Of a stretch of DNA of 33,616 bases, positions 23,460-30,012 are shown piece by piece. Position 1 is the first letter of the stretch; each line of letters starts with the position of its first letter. The notes beneath the pieces were generated by a model, which ran no database searches, had not been told where the DNA came from, and saw only the letters and a program-made list of their open reading frames with translations. Source of the DNA: an uncultured Ruminococcus sp. (lineage in GTDB: Bacteria; Bacillota; Clostridia; UBA1212); assembly GCA_902792515.1 (NCBI GenBank), contig CADAZX010000047.1, positions 1 through 33,616 of the forward strand, read 5' to 3'. Both the position numbers and the translations under genes were made by a program.

Positions 23460-24314
23460 CTAAATAAGAGTTTCTATAATTTTTTTCATTGCGGGGGCTG
23501 CCGGTGCGTGCTGTCCGCCCCAGGCCACGTTCCTGTACGACCACGACTCGAATTCCACGCTCGCGCAGCCGTCGTAGCCGATCTCGTTGAGCGCCGCGAA
23601 AAGCGCCTTGAAGTTGACGAAGCCTTCGCCGATGATCGGGAACGTGAATTTGCCCTGTTCGGGAATGCCGACGGCGTCTTTAAGATGCACGTGGAAGATT
23701 TTCTCTTTGCCCCAGCCCTTGACCAGAAATTCCATGTCGGTGTTGCCGTACAGAACGTCGTGCGACGGGTCGAGGTTGACACCGAGGAATTTCGAGTCGT
23801 AACGGCTCTGGAGGTATTTGTTCGTGAAAAAGTCGTGGGCGAGCATTCCCCAGACATTTTCGACGGCCAGCTTCACGCCGCACTTTTCCGCGACGGGAAT
23901 GATCTCGTCGAACGCCTCGAACACCCACTGCCACGCCTGCCGGGCGGAAACCTGACGGCCGATAATTACCGGATCCGGCATCCACGGAACGGGACCCGTG
24001 AAAAGGTTGGCGGTTGTGACGCCCATGTCAGCGAGCTTTTTGACGTTGGTCTTGACGAGCTCGATCGACGCGCGTCTGGCGGATTCGTCGGGAATCACAA
24101 AATCGTGCTGGACGAGAACCTCGGAAATCGAAAGTCCGTTCTTTTCGACGGCCTCGAGGAGCCGTTTGTTGTCCGCGGACGTCTTTCCCGGCGCGAATAT
24201 GATGTCGTCGATCAGCTCGACGCAGTCATAACCCGACTCGCGTACGAAAGAACACAGTTTTTCGTACTCCCAGCCAAGCATCTCGCCGTTTGCTAAAAAA
24301 CCGAATTGAATCAT
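23460..24314 (-). CDS. sugar phosphate isomerase/epimerase, IolE-like TIM barrel
   Basis: 284 residues, AP-endonuclease-2 type TIM barrel. Metal-site motifs in order: KLAVENVWG (Glu), NLDPSHD (Asp and His), HVHLKDA, and SVEFESW (Glu). In inositol operons such a protein is the inosose dehydratase; xylose isomerase-like epimerases share the fold. It is the first gene of the operon, read from a strong promoter at 24365-24393, with GAGGTGAC as ribosome site. Function within the barrel family is inferred from neighbours. Confidence 0.87.
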   Translation of the reverse strand: MIQFGFLANGEMLGWEYEKLCSFVRESGYDCVELIDDIIFAPGKTSADNKRLLEAVEKNGLSISEVLVQHDFVIPDESARRASIELVKTNVKKLADMGVTTANLFTGPVPWMPDPVIIGRQVSARQAWQWVFEAFDEIIPVAEKCGVKLAVENVWGMLAHDFFTNKYLQSRYDSKFLGVNLDPSHDVLYGNTDMEFLVKGWGKEKIFHVHLKDAVGIPEQGKFTFPIIGEGFVNFKALFAALNEIGYDGCASVEFESWSYRNVAWGGQHAPAAPAMKKIIETLI

Positions 24315-24329
24315 TTTGTCACCTCGTTT

Positions 24330-24361
24330 GTTTCTTATTACGCAACGCGTTTCTTAATACG
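24330..24361 (-). promoter_or_regulatory. two 13-bp direct repeats, operator candidate
   Basis: On the minus strand CGTATTAAGAAAC (24361-24349) and CGTAATAAGAAAC (24342-24330) lie 19 bases apart, just downstream of the -10 box and before the start codon. The divergent IclR regulator is the obvious candidate ligand. Binding is inference. Confidence 0.55.
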
Positions 24362-24364
24362 ATT

Positions 24365-24393
24365 ATTGTAGCATATTTCAAGCGCTCTGTCAA
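24365..24393 (-). promoter_or_regulatory. sigma-A promoter of the catabolic operon
   Basis: On the minus strand TTGACA (24393-24388), an exact 17-nt spacer, then TACAAT (24370-24365). The start codon is at 24314. Confidence 0.85.
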
Positions 24394-24410
24394 GACGTTT
24401 TCTTTAATAA

Positions 24411-24500
24411 AAGTGATAAAGTGATAAAAGTGATAAAATCAACGATTCAAATCGTGCGGCGTGCGAAAAACTTGCGAAAACTTGCGAAAAACGCGAAAAA
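24411..24500 (+). repeat. two short tandem arrays in the divergent promoter region
   Basis: Three copies of GTGATAAA(A) from 24413 to 24438, an imperfect palindrome CGATT-CA-AATCG at 24443-24454, then four copies of TGCGAAAAAC-like units with period 10 from 24462 to 24500. They occupy the stretch between the divergent promoters. The A-tracts with helical period suggest a bent or protein-bound segment. Confidence 0.6.
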
Positions 24501-24507
24501 GACATAA

Positions 24508-24536
24508 TTGACGGAAAGGCGCGGCTGTGGTATCAT
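24508..24536 (+). promoter_or_regulatory. sigma-A promoter of the IclR-family gene
   Basis: TTGACG (24508-24513), a 17-nt spacer, TATCAT (24531-24536), 30 nt before the start codon. Confidence 0.8.
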
Positions 24537-24565
24537 TTACACATCCTGAAAAGGCGGTATTTTTG

Positions 24566-25327
24566 ATGGAAAAACAAGTGCAGACAATAAATTCACTGAC
24601 GCGTGGGCTCATGATTCTCGACCTGATTCACGAACACGGGCAAATCGGAGTGACGGAGCTCGGAAAGTACCTCGGAGTCAACAAGAGCAGCGCCTACAGG
24701 CTTCTTAAGACGCTTGAGGAAAACGGATACGTCGAGCAGGTCGCCGAGGGAGGAAAATACACTCTGGGGCTAAAACTCCTGAAATTCCGCGAGCGGATTC
24801 TTGACTCGTATGAGATCCGAACGATCGCGCACCCGTTTCTCGAAGAGCTGACGCGCGTAACCGGAGAGGCGGCGGGGCTGAGCGTCAGGAAGGGCGACGA
24901 GTTCTTTTTGATCGACTGCTGCAGCAGTCCGCAGTACCTCGGAGTTATTCTCCAGGTGGGCGACAGAGAGGAATTCAGCTGCACCGCGCACGGAAAGGCG
25001 ATGTTCGCGGAGCTGCCGCCTGAGGAGCAGAGCAGGCTGATTTCGGAGGCAAAGCTTGAGAAGCATACGTCCAACACGATTTGCGACGCGGAAGAGCTGA
25101 TCGCAGAGGCGCGCAGAAACAAGGCGCGGGGCTACTCGGTCGACGACGAGGAGACGACGCTCGGAATGCGCTGCGTGGCGGCCGCGGTTTACGATTTCAG
25201 CGGCTCGGTTGTTGCGGCGATCGGTATTTCCGGACCGGTTGACCGCGTGACAAAGGAAAAACTCGGGCAGTACGCGGAGACGGTATCCGACATGGCAAAA
25301 AAGATTTCAAGAAGACTCGGGTTCTGA
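24566..25327 (+). CDS. IclR-family transcriptional regulator
   Basis: The start is ATG 24566 after AAAAGGCGG; the upstream GTG 24527 would overlap the promoter. 253 residues: an N-terminal winged HTH (IGVTELGKYLGVNKSSAYRL, LKTLEENGYVEQ) and a C-terminal IclR effector domain (GEAAGLSVRKGDEFFLIDCC, FSCTAHGKAMFAELP, GYSVDDEETTLGMRCVAAAV). Divergent from the five-gene operon, it most likely controls that operon in response to its substrate or an intermediate. Confidence 0.93.
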   Translation: MEKQVQTINSLTRGLMILDLIHEHGQIGVTELGKYLGVNKSSAYRLLKTLEENGYVEQVAEGGKYTLGLKLLKFRERILDSYEIRTIAHPFLEELTRVTGEAAGLSVRKGDEFFLIDCCSSPQYLGVILQVGDREEFSCTAHGKAMFAELPPEEQSRLISEAKLEKHTSNTICDAEELIAEARRNKARGYSVDDEETTLGMRCVAAAVYDFSGSVVAAIGISGPVDRVTKEKLGQYAETVSDMAKKISRRLGF

Positions 25328-25355
25328 CAGCTTGGGCCTATAAATAGGAAAAAAT

Positions 25356-25402
25356 CGCGCCGCCATTTGTGATTTTAAGGGGCGGCGCGGTTTTCTTTTT
25401 TT
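25356..25402. terminator. bidirectional intrinsic terminator
   Basis: Stem CGCGCCGCC (25356-25364) / GGCGGCGCG (25381-25389), with TTTTCTTTTTTT on the plus side and six T on the minus side. It serves both the IclR gene and the convergent GH84 gene. Confidence 0.88.
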
Positions 25403-25418
25403 AATCTATAAGACTGAT

Positions 25419-27905
25419 TTATTCAACCGATATTTCCGCTATCTCGCAGCCTGTGTTGCCGAATTCGATCCTGAGAGCGTCGGCGCCGCTGACGTTGATG
25501 ACGGTGCAGGGAGTAAGAGGCGTGATTTCCGCCGGTTCCTTTCCTGCTGTGTCGACGAAGACGCGGATGCCGTCGGTGCGGAGCAGGAACAGTGTGACTT
25601 TCGAAGCTTTCGCGGTGTCGATTGTCAGATTTTTGCCTGCGACCGTCGCGAATTTCGGAGAGAACACCGAGAAAATGTTGCCGTCGAACAGCTGGGTCAG
25701 CGTTTTCATATTCTCGCCGCTGAACGTGACGCCTTCGGGAAGCGACGTATCAGTCACCACGTCGAATTCGGAGATGATAAGCCAGTTGTCCTGCGCATTC
25801 GTGCAGCGGAGGCGTACGTAGCGGGCTCTGAATGCGGTCGAATCGGAGACAGAGCGCTTTTTCACGTCGCAGAGCTTTTTGAACGTCTTGCCGTTTTCCG
25901 AGTACTCGATGACGCCGTTGTGCATATAGTCGCCCGCGTGCGAGGCTTCGCCTGTGACAAGGTTGACGCCGGAGATATCCTTTACCGCACCGAGGTCTAC
26001 CGTGAACGTGCTGTCAACAACAGGCGCGCCGGCAGACCAGAAGAACGTCGAGTCGTCTCCGTCGACAGCGTTTTCGGGGTTGAAATTCTCATACGTGTTT
26101 AAGGTGGTCGATACGCTGGCCGAGGAATTGACGTCCGCGGCGTTGCTGCCCAGCACCGAGTTGAGTCTGTTTTTGGCGCCGGTGAGCAGCGGGAAGAGCG
26201 AATCCTTGCTGACGGAGACGTTGTTCTTGGCGGCCTGCTCATAGTAGTAGACGAACATCGCGGCGTGGCCCTGCTTTTCGCCCGTGTCGGCAGCGGTATC
26301 GAACGCGACCAGCTCAAGCGCGCAATTAATGCCTGTCTCGGCTTTTTCGATCCACTTCTTGATCTCGGACAGGAGCGGGAAGGGCGCCTTTTCGCGCAGC
26401 AACGCAAGGTTCGCTTTCATTTCCTCAAGAACGGCCCTGAACTCCACGGCGGAAGCGGCGTCTTTATAGTCGTACTTTTTGACGGCTTTTGTAAAAGCGT
26501 TTGAGGACTTGCTGCCGGTGGCGAGCGTACCGCGGCAGAGGTCGGAAAGCGCAAGAAGGGCTTCGGGGGCCTCGGGAACGAGCCTTTTCGCGGCGGATTT
26601 AAGCGACTCCTCCGCATCGTAGCCTTCGGGATTCCACAGGTAGTCGGCGACGGTAATCAGAGGCAGCTCGGAAGCGTAGCCCTGGTTCATCGGGTTCGCG
26701 ACCAGGCCGCTGATCGACGTGGCTACGTTCGCCTTCATGCCGGCCATGGGGCTGAGGAAGAGAAGGTCGGGCATCGTGTCGTTAACGGGGTAGTTCCACC
26801 AGAGAAGCATCTGCCTGCCGAACTTGTCGTTGATGCGCGAGATCTGCCGCTCATTGAGATCAAGCGGCGCGACTCCGGCGCCTGTCCACATCATTACGAT
26901 GTCGCTCTGAAGCAGCGGGGCGAGCTTGTCGGAGTAGGAGGTCAGCATCGCGTCGCAGAACTCGGGGCTAATCATTATAAGGTCGTCGCAGCCGTCGTGC
27001 TTCTTGACGAATTTGTTCTGGAAGTCGTTGAGCAGCTTCGCGTGGCCCTCTGCGTTGAGCGTTGTGATGTCGTCGAGCAGGATCGAAAAGCTGCGCACGC
27101 CGAGGTTGTACATGAACTCGCACTTGTCGAAAAGCGTTTTAAGGTCTTTTTCGTACTTGCTTCCGAGGTCGATGTCGAGGCCGGGCGAGATCGCGTAGAC
27201 GAACCGCACGTTGTTGTCCTCCGCGCATTTAACGAGCTCGGACATTTTTTCGAGTTCCGCGCCTGTGTAGAGCTCTCTCCACTGCGCACGGTGCTTCGGG
27301 TCGTCCTTCGGCGCGTAAATGTAGGTGTTCAGCTTGTATTTGCCCATGAAACGGAAGAGGTCGAGGCGGAATTCGTGAGTCCAGGCGGTACCGTAAAAGC
27401 CTTCGATAACGCCGCGGATCGCGGCCGCGGGACTGTCTTCGATTTCCGCTTCAAGAAGCCTGTCGCCGTCGCGCAGCTGGGCGAGCGTGGAGACCGCGTT
27501 GTAAAGACCTCTTTTTGAAGAGGCGGTCACCGTGACGCCGGTGCTTTTAACGCTTAATTTGTACGACTCGTCTGCCTTCCCGGATCCGGCTCCGTTCGTC
27601 AACTCGATTTTAACGGGAAGTCCGTTCTCGCCGACGTTGAAGCCTGAATTTGTGAAAATACGGTCATATTCTCTGTCCGACGGCGTGAGCAGGGAGGCGT
27701 CCGCGGTTTTGTCCTCCGAAACGTTGGAGGAGACCGGAACGGGAACGATTCCCGAATACGCGGTGATGACCGGCACGTCGCTGCCGGGGGTGACTGTGGG
27801 AGAGGGTGCCTCGGTCGGCGCGGGAACGGTCCCGGGTCTGCACGAGAAAAGAACCGTCGCCGCCATGAGCAGAACGAGCGTAAGAGCAATCAGTTCGCGA
27901 TACAT
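25419..27905 (-). CDS. GH84 beta-N-acetylglucosaminidase lipoprotein with discoidin/CBM32-like domain
   Basis: The start is ATG 27905 after GAGGTG. A lipoprotein signal ends VLFSC (Cys22) and a Thr/Pro linker follows. Next come a GH20b-like N-terminal domain (about 45-160) and the GH84 barrel, RGVIEGFYGTAWTHEFRLDL with the catalytic Asp pair in ILLDDI (residues 278-279). A helical domain follows, then an F5/8-type-C or CBM32-like module (ENFNPENAVDGDDSTFFWSA, ARYVRLRC) and a beta-rich tail. In the family it removes N-acetylglucosamine from glycans such as mucin or hyaluronan-type chains. With the catalytic pair intact it should be active at the cell surface and fits a host-glycan-using gut bacterium. 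Confidence 0.92.
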   Translation of the reverse strand: MYRELIALTLVLLMAATVLFSCRPGTVPAPTEAPSPTVTPGSDVPVITAYSGIVPVPVSSNVSEDKTADASLLTPSDREYDRIFTNSGFNVGENGLPVKIELTNGAGSGKADESYKLSVKSTGVTVTASSKRGLYNAVSTLAQLRDGDRLLEAEIEDSPAAAIRGVIEGFYGTAWTHEFRLDLFRFMGKYKLNTYIYAPKDDPKHRAQWRELYTGAELEKMSELVKCAEDNNVRFVYAISPGLDIDLGSKYEKDLKTLFDKCEFMYNLGVRSFSILLDDITTLNAEGHAKLLNDFQNKFVKKHDGCDDLIMISPEFCDAMLTSYSDKLAPLLQSDIVMMWTGAGVAPLDLNERQISRINDKFGRQMLLWWNYPVNDTMPDLLFLSPMAGMKANVATSISGLVANPMNQGYASELPLITVADYLWNPEGYDAEESLKSAAKRLVPEAPEALLALSDLCRGTLATGSKSSNAFTKAVKKYDYKDAASAVEFRAVLEEMKANLALLREKAPFPLLSEIKKWIEKAETGINCALELVAFDTAADTGEKQGHAAMFVYYYEQAAKNNVSVSKDSLFPLLTGAKNRLNSVLGSNAADVNSSASVSTTLNTYENFNPENAVDGDDSTFFWSAGAPVVDSTFTVDLGAVKDISGVNLVTGEASHAGDYMHNGVIEYSENGKTFKKLCDVKKRSVSDSTAFRARYVRLRCTNAQDNWLIISEFDVVTDTSLPEGVTFSGENMKTLTQLFDGNIFSVFSPKFATVAGKNLTIDTAKASKVTLFLLRTDGIRVFVDTAGKEPAEITPLTPCTVINVSGADALRIEFGNTGCEIAEISVE

Positions 27906-27959
27906 AATTTCACCTCGAATTGTCAAATGATTAAAAACAAGCCCGGAAGCTGTAATCTA

Positions 27960-27988
27960 ATTATATGCCGTGCGGGGCCCGTTTTCAA
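27960..27988 (-). promoter_or_regulatory. sigma-A promoter of the GH84 gene
   Basis: On the minus strand TTGAAA (27988-27983), a 17-nt spacer, TATAAT (27965-27960). Confidence 0.82.
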
Positions 27989-27992
27989 CAGG

Positions 27993-28026
27993 TTTTGTAA
28001 GTCTGTTTTAAGTCTTTTGTAAGTCT
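27993..28026. repeat. direct repeat TTTTGTAAGTCT upstream of the GH84 promoter
   Basis: Two perfect 12-bp copies (27993-28004 and 28015-28026) are separated by GTTTTAAGTC, itself a partial third copy. They sit just upstream of the GH84 -35 box, a typical activator position. No regulator is identified. Confidence 0.5.
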
Positions 28027-28091
28027 TTAAGTTTGCGAACAGTTAATGCGAACAAATCGAGGCAGGGTCAAGGCAGGGTGAGTTTAATTTG

Positions 28092-28120
28092 TTGACACGC
28101 CATTGCGGGAGGGGTATAAT
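28092..28120 (+). promoter_or_regulatory. sigma-A promoter of the surface protein gene
   Basis: TTGACA (28092-28097), a 17-nt spacer, TATAAT (28115-28120). Both hexamers are perfect, which predicts strong expression. The 95-nt leader to ATG 28216 holds no clear riboswitch. Confidence 0.88.
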
Positions 28121-28215
28121 TAAGCCACAACACTTGTTATGCGGCTTTGGAGTCAATTTGAGTCCGGATTTGGCGCCCCGCCATCCGCATGCTAATCTTT
28201 AAAGGAGGAGTATTT

Positions 28216-29565
28216 ATGTTGAAAAAGTTATCGCTTCTTGTTGCGATAGTAATGCTCGTCTCGCTGTTCGTTCCCGCGCTTTCCGCAGTGGCGGACGACG
28301 CCGAAGAGGCCAATTTCGTAAGGTTCACAGCTCTTGGCAACGACCCCTACGCAACGTTCAAGTTCAGCGCAGCCGGCAAAAATGCCACTATCGACCCGGA
28401 CAAGGTCGTGTGGGCAGCGATCCGCTACAGAACAATCAGCCAGTTTGACACGACCGGTGTCGAGTACAAGGCGCAGTTCTACGTAAGCCCCGCGGCTGAG
28501 CCGTGCGTTCCGATCACCTACAAGCACACTCAGAAGTGGGAGACAGCTATAGTCGATCTGACCGCGGTTGCCGAGAGCACCGATCTCGATTCCAAATGGA
28601 ACAGCGACAACTATACGACGCTTACGAGCGTAAGATTTGACCCGCTCGAACCCGACCGCGACTCCGAAAATACCGAAAACGACGGTGAAAGCGGACAGGT
28701 TGCCGAGGGTGACGCGATCGATGTCGCCTGGATCGCGTTCTTTGAGAAGGAAGACGACGCCAAGGCATACACCGGCAAAGAAGACACGCCTTACTGCATT
28801 CTCGACATCGACTCGCTCGGCGGAATCGCAGGCGGCAACAACATTAAGGCGGACAAGTTCTTCAACGGCGAACCCGAGGCGACTCCGGAGCCGAGCGAAA
28901 AGCCCTATAAGGACGAATACACGCTCTATACCGGCAAGCCGAACGCCAGCACGGGATGGTGGCTCCACCCCCTTAACGAGGGCGACACGATCACCGTCGG
29001 TTTTGAAGCTCCCGACTGGTTCAACGGAATCAAATACTTCTCTTTCTGCGCCGAGCATGAGACACCGATGGTCATCAGAGTTCTCAACGACAACGATGAC
29101 GAGGTGACGTCGAAGGAGACGTCGTGTATTTCGAACGCGGCTTACGAGGTTATGTTCGACACGAAAATGGCTCCCGGCTGGTACTATATCGTATTTGAGG
29201 GCGGCGATACGAGCGAGCTGGGAGATTCCTGGTTCGTTCTCGGTTCCGCCGACGGTGACGAAGACGTAGAAGTCGAGATCGAAGGCGGCGCCACGAACGG
29301 CGACACAAAGACGCATCCGTACATCACTCTTCTCATCTGCGAACCAGGCGAGACGACTCCGGAACCCGAGGTTACCGAAGAACCCACAGACGAGCCGACC
29401 GCCACACCCGAGCCGACGGCTACTCCCGAGCCCGAACCGACCGCGGCTCCCACAGAAGAGCCCAAGCCCGCCAAAAAAGGCTGCGGCAGCTTTGCGGCAG
29501 GCGGCGTTTTCGCGGTTTGCGCGATTGCAGGCATTGCGTTTGTGATCAGAAAAAAGGACAACTGA
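28216..29565 (+). CDS. secreted surface protein with GCGS-type C-terminal anchor
   Basis: The start is ATG 28216 after AAAGGAGG. 449 residues. Signal peptide MLKKLSLLVAIVMLVSLFVP, with cleavage probably after ALSAVA. Two beta-rich, acidic regions follow: about 25-225 (FVRFTALGNDPYATFKFSAA) and about 235-385 (WWLHPLNEGDTITVGFEAPD, APGWYYIVFEGGD), resembling carbohydrate-binding or pre-peptidase-type sandwiches. Then come a TPEPTATPEP linker and the tail KKGCGSFAAGG, a hydrophobic segment, and IRKKDN. The tail is laid out like a sorting signal (motif, TM, positive end) but has no LPXTG. It has its own strong promoter and terminator. The ligand is unknown. Confidence 0.85.
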   Translation: MLKKLSLLVAIVMLVSLFVPALSAVADDAEEANFVRFTALGNDPYATFKFSAAGKNATIDPDKVVWAAIRYRTISQFDTTGVEYKAQFYVSPAAEPCVPITYKHTQKWETAIVDLTAVAESTDLDSKWNSDNYTTLTSVRFDPLEPDRDSENTENDGESGQVAEGDAIDVAWIAFFEKEDDAKAYTGKEDTPYCILDIDSLGGIAGGNNIKADKFFNGEPEATPEPSEKPYKDEYTLYTGKPNASTGWWLHPLNEGDTITVGFEAPDWFNGIKYFSFCAEHETPMVIRVLNDNDDEVTSKETSCISNAAYEVMFDTKMAPGWYYIVFEGGDTSELGDSWFVLGSADGDEDVEVEIEGGATNGDTKTHPYITLLICEPGETTPEPEVTEEPTDEPTATPEPTATPEPEPTAAPTEEPKPAKKGCGSFAAGGVFAVCAIAGIAFVIRKKDN

Positions 29566-29634
29566 CCGGCACGCTGAAACGCGGTCGAAAGCTGACGGAA
29601 GAATCGAAAACTGACGGATAATTAGTTTCAGAGG

Positions 29635-29666
29635 CGGCCTCTTTCCGGACGGGAAGGGGCCGTTTT
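29635..29666 (+). terminator. intrinsic terminator after the surface protein gene
   Basis: Stem CGGCCTCTTTCC / GGGAAGGGGCCG, with wobble pairs, loop GGAC, then TTTT. Confidence 0.8.
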
Positions 29667-29750
29667 CAAGATTTGAGCCAAAGTGAGTTTGGGGCGGCGC
29701 GGCGGTCGCAAACGGCCTGCGGATCGTTTGCCGAATCTACTGGGGATATC

Positions 29751-29818
29751 CTTCGGATTTCCTGCGGATTTCTTTCGGATTTTTCGCGGATTTAATTCTG
29801 ATTTCCTTCTGATTTTCG
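29751..29818 (+). repeat. degenerate tandem CGGATTT repeats
   Basis: About six units of (T/C)(T/G)CGGATTT(C/T), drifting to CTGATTTTC at the end, spaced 10-13 bases. They lie between the terminator of the surface protein gene and the promoter of the EF-G-like gene. The remaining 29667-29750 and 29884-30012 show no gene. Confidence 0.55.
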
Positions 29819-29854
29819 GGGTGCATTTTCGGAAACGGCCGCCAAAAATTGCTA

Positions 29855-29883
29855 TTGACAGAGCGGCGGTGATTTAGTATACT
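29855..29883 (+). promoter_or_regulatory. sigma-A promoter of the EF-G-like gene
   Basis: TTGACA (29855-29860), a 17-nt spacer, TATACT (29878-29883). The leader of about 120 nt to ATG 30013 has no obvious structured element. Confidence 0.85.
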
Positions 29884-30012
29884 TTATGCAGTCTGTTGTG
29901 GCGCCGCTTGCGGGGTGAAAACGGCCGGGTCCGTGCTTTTTGAGGCGCGGGAAAGGCGTTCCCGGCTGGCGGCTTACGACCTGTTATTATTAAAGTTTGG
30001 AGGTTTTGTTTT

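Noticed and set aside
24411..24500. CRISPR-like array
   Set aside because: The units are 8-10 bp in direct contact with no spacers, and no cas genes are nearby.
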